A model generated the notes under the pieces. The model searched no databases, had not been told where the DNA came from, and worked only from the letters and a program-made list of their open reading frames with translations. From Alentia gelatinosa (Eukaryota; Annelida; Polychaeta; Phyllodocida; Polynoidae): DNA of 64,000 bases. Below are positions 1 to 64,000 of this stretch, piece after piece. The position numbers and the translations under genes were made by a program. Location: contig OX465584.1 in NCBI GenBank assembly GCA_950022655.1, forward strand, positions 32,678,988 through 32,742,987, written 5' to 3'. Each line of letters opens with the position of its first letter. Position 1 is the first letter of the stretch.

Positions 1-727
1 ACCAAATCATTGATGTATAACAAGAAAAAATAAGGTCCCAAGACTGATCGATAATATCAACAAGCCTAGCTCCGCCACGGCCGATGCAGAGACAGACCGG
101 ATGTACTCGTTGCACATGAGCAGACAGATCTAGGTTAACGTCACTCTCCAAATTGTAGTCGCTTGCCCCATTCCGCCCCATCGAACATCGCCGCAAGCAT
201 TTAGGACTATGGTTCGGAGAGTGAGGCTTAATTTACATATATAAGCGCATGCACAACAAGCACATCCTCTGTTTGGACTTCCAGTTAATAACAGACAGTG
301 TCAACTTGGAGGGGTTGTGACTCGACGTCTTCGTAAATGCTGTTTTATGATCGAATTAAAGTATCCAATAATAAGAAAACGCCCTGACTGTGGCCAGAAT
401 TATGTCCTACGGCCACAGTTAGGGAGTTTTATCCCAGTTGCGGCTATTGCTGACAGCGAAAATTAAAGAACAGCGAAACTCCTGGCAAGTCTAATAGAGC
501 ATATTTGATGTTAAACTATCCAAACAAACAAACAAACTTCAAATGAAGAGAGTTTTGAATATAAAGCCTCATAGAACACAGCTGGTAGGTTATCTCATTG
601 AGTAAATGTAATTCATGGGTACAGTAATTATCTGGAGTTTCCAACTATACAATATGCCACAAATGCAATGATATCAGAAAATTACATATTTATGGACTCT
701 TTGTCATCTGTCATGATGCTATGTTAA
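1..727. other. Intronic DNA with a dispersed hairpin repeat
   Basis: No exon is visible. Bases 286-450 are a copy of a repeat that recurs at about 32150-32340 (shared phrase CAGACAGTGTCAAC, then TGTGACTCGA, then AATAATAAGAAAACG). Its right part folds: CTGACTGTGGCC near 385 pairs with GGCCACAGTTAGGG near 423. Bases 505-540 end in a GTTAAACTATCC plus CAAACAAAC tail, like the 3' ends of SINEs elsewhere in the window. Confidence 0.55.
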
Positions 728-1705
728 GCCTGTATTCCACCAACAAGACAAAAACGTTGTACAGCGCTTGCTGGCAAATCTGCTCTATTTGAATCATCTG
801 TCGGGTTGGTGGAAGTGTAAAACCAGACGTTTAAGCAGGCGTCGGCTCTCCCGCCAGATATTCCAAGAGTTGAAATTGACGTCTGTTGGAGAATATTGGG
901 TTTGATGGGATGTCGCCTCACGGTTGCTGAGCGTTTGGTGGGGCGTTTGGCCATCTGCCGGCTGAAATGCGCTTCCACCCACCAGAATTTTCAGGCGATC
1001 CCCCAACCGATACCCTCAACAACCCTCCACAAGATGTAATTATAGCGTCGGCTGAAATAACTGATTCATTAGGTTTTTGTCTGCTGGAATGGGGCGTCTG
1101 GCCGATACATTTGAAGAGTACGACACCCGCCCGCGGGGTCTGCCGGGAGTTGCGGCGAGGGAAAGCCGCCAACATGGTGCAGCCGATACCGGCGATACCC
1201 GAAACCGCGAACGGACATCGAAAATTCCGACACTATCAGCAGAATTCTAGCACCATAGCGTGCCATACACATTCACAACATCAATCTATGTCTTTATTTA
1301 CCTTCATTGTTCGGTTTCCCGCAGTATTTCGCGGTTATTTGACGATCTCTCGACGTTCCTGTACAAATCCAACATAGCAGCACACTGCTCCACGGCTTTC
1401 GCGGGTTCAGAGCGTCGTAGTGTAACGCCGCACGCCGCGCCGTCTATTGGAGAACTCGATTACTACGTGAAATGCGGCCAACGTCCACCAGTCGGCACCA
1501 TGGATGGGGCGTTGGCTAGGATCGGCTGGAATTTTTAACCCACCAGACGCTCGTATGGCGTCCAAATGAGCGTCTGTTGGGGGTCTTGGTGGAGCTGCGA
1601 CGCATTTAGAGTCAATTTGACCAGATATTTCAGCCGACGTCTGTCGAAAGATTGGCTGGAACGTCTTTTTGCTCAGAAAAAGTGGTTGTTTGGTGGAATA
1701 CAGGA
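728..1705 (-). mobile_element. TTAA-1 non-autonomous DNA element, copy 1
   Basis: A 978-bp element with inverted ends: GCCTGTATTCCACCAA on the left, GGTGGAATACAGGA on the right. It is flanked by TTAA at 724-727 and TTTA at 1706-1709, so a TTAA target duplication with one change is likely. The body matches, in reverse orientation, the 997-bp copy at 55320-56316, including the GC-rich stretch near 1120-1190. Small open frames inside do not resemble a transposase. TTAA targets are typical of piggyBac and Kolobok elements; superfamily is not settled. Confidence 0.75.
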
Positions 1706-3210
1706 TTTACATTTAGTAATATTTATCGCAGCCTGGGAATATAGGTATCATTTTAATTGTCATTTCCATAGGTCATCATAACCATTTCCTGTGGAAACAG
1801 GAATTTAATATGTTTTAGTGTTTTTACCTAAAAGATTCCGATGTTCAATCTATGGCAGGGAATCTTATCCATAACATAGATATATCATATATATCTCAAC
1901 AGATAGTCTCAGCTTTCTAACAATGTATTGTTTATATAATTCGGCTGATTATTTATGCTGTGAAAGCAATTTCCTTTTTTTAAGTTAGAAAAACACTAGT
2001 TTTTTATCATTACTCAGGACTGATTGGAGAGGATTCGCCTCGTTTTCGATTGACCTACGTAGGTGGCCATTACAACATGGCGCAAGTGTGAAGGAGTTAT
2101 ATGAACATGTTTTTCAATTTTTTTCGGCCCTTTGAAGTTCGCATGAAACTTCGTAGTTTGAAAAAATATTTTTCTACAGAGATCTATGAACATGCCCATT
2201 AAAACTCCCAGGTCTACTCCTGCCTCCTTTCCCCTTCAGGGACTATTATGGACCCCAAGAGCCATATCATTGCAAAGCTGTATATTAATGTAGTTTTCTT
2301 TTGATAATTTTTAACATGTCTTAAGCTACTTGTATTCAAATTTTAAAAGAGTTTAAAAGCGTCCACCCGTTCATTTAGCCTTTTAAAAGCCAATAATTCT
2401 ACTTTAAAATGTAACACTTACTTCTCCAAACGACTATCGTCGCAACAATAAAACACCTCACTGGTCTTCACTCTTGGGGGTTCTTTCAAATACATGCCCC
2501 CCCCCCCCCCCCCCAGCCCGACCTCCTGCCTATCGCTGCTCATAATGAATACATTTGCATGGTCATGATGCCCTTTTTCACATAAAACAGTGTGGTAACC
2601 TAACGCCTCAAGGGTTGGTAAAGGCGCAGTGCAGCAATAGTTAGTCAATGAAAGGTATTTAGTGTCACTGTGAAAGTGTCAGCAACAAAACTTATTTTTC
2701 TGGAAAATTGACCCCTCACCCCCATTGCACAGCATACGCTTCTCATGGACCCCCTCCTTGTCTATGTACACTTTCCGGACCCCCCCCCCCCCCCCTCTTT
2801 CTAACACCTGAAGCAGGATTGACATGAAGGCATGTACCTGAGACAGGTGTACTTCACACCTTTTCCTCAGTCTCTGATAAGATTCCCCCAGTACAAAAAT
2901 CTAGCAGCAGGATGTACATTTTGGCTTTTATCAAAAACTTTGGGTTTCTTGAAAAATGGCTAAAATCAAAACCTCATGAGATTCTGTAATTTGAGTAAAC
3001 ATGGCTTGTAGTTCTTTCAGTCGCAGCTACTGCTTGAATGAGCTGTCAGGTGACAGCGCGATGGTATCATCATGCGCTCACTGTCAAACATTTCCCTTGC
3101 AGATCCATGTGTTTCTAGGCGAGTTGCTTAGTGCATCGTTTTGAATCTGCCCTTGTCATGATGTCATGCTCTGGGGGCATGGCCTGTTGTCATAGATATA
3201 GACAATAATC
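1706..3210. other. AT-rich intronic DNA with an SR2 repeat copy and C-runs
   Basis: No exon seen. Bases 2194-2425 are a dispersed repeat (SR2): the text around CATTAAAACTCCCAGGTC and AACATGTCTTAAGCTACTTG recurs at 46065-46460, and its end (GGCCTTTTAAAAGCCAAT type) recurs at 50297-50330 and about 51500-51985. Long C-runs lie at about 2497-2514 and 2779-2795. Confidence 0.5.
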
Positions 3211-3480
3211 GATGGTTTTGTGGACAGGCGGCCGTAAACCACGAGTGGTTGACGTGTATTACGAGGTCAACCGCGAGTGGTTTACAAAGCTGCCTGTCCA
3301 CAAAATCATCGTTTGTTGCATTTATTATCCATCTTTTCGAATAAATTAAACCCAGTAATTGCCATATTAGCGGGTATAACAATAGGAACTATTTCTTTGC
3401 TCATAGCAAAAGGGACTATTCTTCCCGTATACCATGGTTTGGAGGCCGTATATGAAATAATATATGGATAATAAATGTAT
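3211..3480. repeat. HP1 hairpin repeat, copy 1
   Basis: Inverted arms around 3225-3262 and 3270-3305 (GTGGACAGGCGGCCGTAAAC against the reverse of TTTACAAAGCTGCCTGTCC) leave a short loop. The flank to about 3480 includes GCAAAAGGGACTATT. A second copy of the hairpin is at 20490-20660, and part of the flank lies inverted at 34432-34520. Confidence 0.65.
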
Positions 3481-3889
3481 ATATACAACAATTATCGGTT
3501 TCATCTATGGGAATCTTCAAGCTGCTAATGTCAGAGGCTCAAACTTGCACTGATGACAGTGTCAAAGGCCTTTGACAAGTGGTATCCCACTGGGTGAGGG
3601 AGAATAAACATGACACAGTGTATATAAGAGGGTTTAGAAGTTTGGGGTGAGTTCAAGTCTATTTGATTTTGAGCGATCTAGAGTTTGATCAGACAGGGAG
3701 TGACAGGGCATTCACATAACTCTTTTATGTTCTTTTATTAAACTTAAAGGGGGTTTAATGGGGTTTATGAGGCTTTTTGAAAGTGAGGCCATTGTGTATG
3801 GGTTCACTGACGACTGGAGCACATAAGTACTAACCGATAATACTTAAAGTATCAAAGAAAATTTTGACGTAGCTAGGTTAATGTGACTG
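3481..3889. other. Intronic DNA, nothing recognised
   Basis: Moderately AT-rich. I see no exon, no strong hairpin and no match to the repeat families named here. Confidence 0.4.
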
Positions 3890-4280
3890 GTTTGATGGGC
3901 TAGTGTCTGGATGGGTCAATGACATGTTTGTAACAGTGGCAGCAAAGCGGCAGTTTGCGTTTCATTAGTAGGTGCAACCAAGCGTGAACGGCACCCGAGA
4001 AAGGAGCGGCACCAACAGTGGCAGAGCCCGTTTCATCAGTAAAGTGGCTGTCGCTGTTACTGCCGCTGTGGAGCCGCTGTAAGCGACAGGGTCTACCCTG
4101 TCGTTTGTTACGTGTATAGAATACTCTCACCCACTTCCCGTGAGAATTAAGCAACAGTGAGAGTTGGTCTCACCTAAACAGCGAGACCACTGATGAAACG
4201 CAAATTTGGGATTGACACTGTTGGTACCACTGTTGCAGTCCTACCTCTCGCTTTGACCCCCCTACTAGTGAAACGGCCCC
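3890..4280. mobile_element. CWG-3 element, truncated copy
   Basis: The right end CTAGTGAAACGGCCCC followed by CTG matches the CWG-3 terminus. The interior carries the family's repeated CACTGTTGG-type motifs and AACAGTGGCAGCAAAGCGGC. The left end is degenerate, so 3890 is approximate. Shorter (about 390 bp) than the other three copies (about 690-850 bp). Confidence 0.6.
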
Positions 4281-4440
4281 CTGTGTATCAGGTTCGAGCT
4301 ACAGCAGCACACATTGTATCTGCTCAAGTGGGTACGACCAGATACAGAACAGAAGAGTCTGCCATCCGTGTTGAGCTTGCGGCAATACCGACAGCCGACA
4401 TAACACCCTCCCACCTCCCGTGTGCAGTGAATGTCGAGGT

Positions 4441-4860
4441 CACTGCATAAATTAGGGTCACGTGAGCGTAGGGCTACACTGACCACCAGAGCAGACGATT
4501 GCTATGACGAAATTCAAACGCCGATATCTTTGGAACGCTGCGACCGATTTTCTTCATATTTGGTACTATTATTGGTTATATGTATACCTTACTCGTGTTT
4601 AAATTTCATTGCTTAATTCTTAGGGAAGTTAAGTTGCGCGTTCGGTACGACATGTCCATAGTGGTCTTAGACCTACGACACTTATGGCGACACTTTCCGG
4701 TCCATTGGCCACCGATTGTCGTGACTATAGCACACCTTTTACCTCCCTATGTGTCGTATCTACACCAAGTGTCACAGCCAACCTAAGATTGCAGCTCTAT
4801 AGGACACTGACAGCTAAAACATGTCGTAAGTTACGAATGTCGTGACTAAAAAACAGGGCC
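4441..4860 (+). mobile_element. CWG-1 element, right half
   Basis: Begins with the family's inner arm (CCACCAGAGCAGACGATTGC, then TATGACGAAATTCAAACGCC) and ends at the canonical terminus GTCGTGACTAAAAAACAGGG followed by TTG. No left terminus precedes it; a CWG-3 remnant adjoins it instead. Confidence 0.7.
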
Positions 4861-4896
4861 TTGACCAACAACACTTCTGGTATATAAAGACACACA

Positions 4897-4920
4897 GCTA
4901 CACACACACACACACACACT
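4897..4920. repeat. (CA)n microsatellite
   Basis: Uninterrupted alternating CA run. A separate run of C bases lies at about 4980-4998. Confidence 0.8.
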
Positions 4921-5206
4921 AATATGAGATCTTTTTCTTTGAAATTGTTTATGCATGCATATGGAAAATCCAGCCTTCAAACCCCCCCCCCCCCCCCTGT
5001 ACGCTTTTGTACGCATTTGGTCTAACCCCCCATCCCCCACCCCTTTGCTGTTTACATACTTTATGGATGGCCCAATGGATAATTGTCAAATTTGGTTGGG
5101 TAGAATAAATGTAACCCTTTTTCCTTTTTTTCTGAAAAAATATTTCTACGATAATATATGAATTACAAATTATAATAACATTTTTCGCTTCTTCGCTGCC
5201 ATTCTG

Positions 5207-5582
5207 GGGCCTGTTTTTCAGACCCGGTCACTATTCAGCTGTTATGATCACTGTTGGTCCAAGGCCCATTCAAAAACAAAAGCATGTCTCACATGTATAT
5301 TACTCAACAGAAAATTGTGAAATTTGAGAATTAGATAAAACAGGTATATATAATTCATCGCAGTAAATATTGTTTCATTTGATACAGTGGAAGTCTATAA
5401 AATGAAATATGCCACCATTTGGGCTAAATGGTCACAACTCTGGAACCCAAAACAGTGACCATGACAGTTTACCCCTCTAAATGGTCGCACATGTTATCAC
5501 GACTTATCTCTGGAACCCAAAGGTCTCCAAACGGTCACTAACTGGTCACTATAGGAAATGGTCACGACTAAAAAACAGGCCC
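5207..5582. mobile_element. Short CWG-1-like element with CTG duplication
   Basis: The inverted ends are GGGCCTGTTTTTCAG and CTAAAAAACAGGCCC, with CTG directly before (5204-5206) and after (5583-5585). The body (repeated TGGTCAC phrases) is unlike the long CWG-1 copies. It ends 181 bp before exon 1. Confidence 0.6.
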
Positions 5583-5763
5583 CTGATAACACATAGCCTC
5601 GCCATTTCGTCATTTCTATGGCAAATTATTGTGATTATTTAAATTATAGAATATCAGATAACAGTGATATGGACTGCGACTGGGTTAACAATCATCCTTT
5701 CACAACTTTACATTGAATATTGTGTAGAATGAAAGAGTTGATGACATGTATTATTCACCACAG

Positions 5764-62483
<56,720 letters not shown>

Positions 62484-62584
62484 GTGAGTCAAAGATCCCA
62501 ATATTGTAGCTTGTGGTGAATCAGAAATCTGTGTAGGAATGTGGCTATAGAAACCTCTTTTTTCCCAAAAGAAACCTATCTTGT

Positions 62585-62885
62585 TAGCAGGTCGACGGTT
62601 GGTCTTATAGGACATACGTTATGGTTATAGCCTACTGTAGTACACCTACTTGTTGTGTAGGTGAGCTAACACATTTTTGTTTTTTATAGCTAACTAAGTA
62701 CAGATATTGATATGATTTCTGTTTTGGACAATGTTTCATGGCCATACAATATTTTACAGTTTTAGTATTTTGACATGGATAAAAAAAGACCCAGAGATTT
62801 CAGGGGTTTTATGGACATATTTCTACCCCTCAAACTGGTTCAATGATGATATGATATGCCTCATTTGAAAGAGAAGAAAAACAGG
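62585..62885 (+). repeat. SR1 repeat, 5' part
   Basis: AGCAGGTCGACGGTTGGTCT through CTCATTTGAAAGAGAAG, in sense orientation, 100 bases after exon 31. The 3' part is missing. Confidence 0.65.
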
Positions 62886-62887
62886 TG

Positions 62888-63881
62888 TAAAAGGTGTGCT
62901 ATAGTCACGACAATTGGTGGTCAATGGCACGGAAGTTGTCGCCATAAGTGTTGTAGGTCTAAGACAACTATGGACATGTCGTACCAAATGCGGAACTTCA
63001 CTTCCTGTGGGAAATAAGCGATGAAACTTTAACACGAGTAAGGGGTACATATAACCTATGATCATATCAAAATATGAAGAAGATCGGCCGTTCCAATCCG
63101 CTGATATCAGCGTTTGAATTTCGTCATAGCAAACGTCTGCTCTGGTGCCCAGTGTACAGTGAGCGCCCTGACCCTGGCGAAAACAGCGACTGCGCTTGTT
63201 CCCGTAGTTGTAGTTGCTGGGAGAGTGTAAATGCTGGTAGAGTGGCGATCGATATCCCAATGTTTCAAATTCAAACGCGACTCGGGGCTGCCGATTTTCT
63301 TCATGTTTGGCACGATTATAGGTTATATGTATCTTTTACTCAGGGATGCCAGTTTTCAATGTTTCCATTGAAATTCATGTTTTCATCTTCAGGATAGAAA
63401 ATAATTTTTCCTTGTGTAATATTCACATACCAACAGCAAAATTACCCAATTCAGCCACAGCCTATGATCCCACCACTGAACCTCCCCACTGACCCATGTA
63501 CAAATTTTACCTTTCCCTTGATCCTTTGATTCCCTACTGTAATATATATGTAATTCGTAAACCCTGTATCGCAATGGAATACATCTCAATGTTTTTTTCT
63601 TACTCCAAATGGCATCCCTGCTCTTACTCGTGTTAAAGTTTCATTGCTTAATTCCTATGGGAAAGGGTGGGATCCTCTATATACGCACAGTGACTTTGAT
63701 AGAACCTTAGACAATTCTATACTTGTCGTAACTACCGACGCTTTTCGTGCCGATCTCCCGTACCGCCCTACAACACTGTCTATAGCACACTAGCCATCTT
63801 TTGTCGTACCAAATGGCATACAATCGCTGGGCGATCTTAGGGTATCGTAGGCCTATGATATCGTCACTAAAAAACACGGCC
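62888..63881. mobile_element. CWG-1 element with a nested hAT-like element
   Basis: The left end is degraded (ATAGTCACGACAATTGG at about 62902). Inner arms at about 63010-63140. The right end is TCGTCACTAAAAAACACGGC before CAG. Interrupted at 63341-63620. Confidence 0.7.
63341..63620. mobile_element. hAT-like miniature element
   Basis: 280 bp, inverted ends CAGGGATGCCA and TGGCATCCCTG, flanked by CTTTTACT (63333-63340) and CTCTTACT (63621-63628), an 8-bp duplication with one change. Undisturbed CWG-1 copies read ATGTATCCCTTACTCGTGTT here. Eight-base duplications and CAGGG ends are hallmarks of hAT elements. Confidence 0.75.
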
Positions 63882-63889
63882 CAGTATCA

Positions 63890-64000
63890 TATAGGCCTAT
63901 GAGCGTAGACCTATGAGCGTTGGCTACGAGAGCGTTTTGATGTGTGCTATAGTTGTAGGGTAACATAGGTGAAATTATCTCCCAAAGTGTAGCAACCAAC
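63890..64000. other. Window end within CWG-1-like subterminal sequence
   Basis: Contains TGTGCTATAGT-type phrases found inside CWG-1 copies. Too short to classify. Confidence 0.3.

Noticed and set aside
2497..2795. C- and G-runs as regulatory or quadruplex elements (also near 10537, 18318, 24897, 45754, 45956, 47659, 62240)
   Set aside because: Several sit at fixed positions inside SR1 and the others are isolated homopolymers, often unreliable in assemblies; no further support.
1..5763. Earlier dynein exons upstream of 5764
   Set aside because: No segment with family motifs and fitting splice sites was found; the preceding exon must lie left of the window or be too diverged to see.

Overview
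This window is animal nuclear DNA. One very large multi-exon gene runs left to right through it, buried in intronic repeats. I identify 31 consecutive coding exons on the + strand, the first at 5764-5986 and the last at 62341-62483. They join in phase at every junction and give 1,657 contiguous codons with no internal stop. The product is the middle part of an axonemal outer-arm dynein heavy chain of the DNAH5/DNAH8 class (the Chlamydomonas gamma heavy chain type). Both ends of the gene lie outside the window. The order is distal tail, linker, AAA1 (Walker A in exon 20, Walker B in exon 21), AAA2 (Walker A in exon 26), then the segment leading up to AAA3. Exons make up about 5 kb and introns about 52 kb of the 56.7 kb between the first and last exon. 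Residue numbers below count from the first whole codon in the window.

The organism has motile cilia and repeat-rich introns. Several short interspersed repeats end in tails like GGACGTTAAA followed by CAAACAAACAAA, and one is a clear tRNA-derived SINE (about 43860-44195). Such tails are familiar from mollusc genomes, so I suggest a mollusc or another lophotrochozoan, but this is a guess from repeats.

Layout: 1-5763 upstream intron (TTAA element, hairpins, CWG-3 and CWG-1 copies); 5764-27066 exons 1-13 (tail and start of linker), with a cluster of CWG-2 elements in intron 1; 27067-32759 intron 13, almost wholly CWG-1 copies plus a Penelope-like insertion; 32760-46892 exons 14-19 (linker into AAA1); 47942-54562 exons 20-28 (AAA1 and AAA2); 54563-60795 intron 28, a nest of elements inside elements; 60796-62483 exons 29-31; 62484-64000 next intron.

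No second functional gene was found on either strand. The most interesting content is the repeats. Three non-autonomous element families with different bodies, here called CWG-1, CWG-2 and CWG-3, share similar termini (G-rich, then TGTTT) and mostly sit between direct 3-bp duplications of CAG, CTG or TTG, which suggests one mobilising enzyme. Several later insertions have a visible target duplication or an intact copy for comparison: CWG-1 in CWG-2, a TTAA element in CWG-1, a hAT-like element in CWG-1, a pogo-like element in a long sense-oriented repeat (SR1), a 57-bp retroposed piece in CWG-1, a truncated Penelope-like element in CWG-1, and a piggyBac-like element in another repeat (SR2). Together they allow a partial relative chronology.
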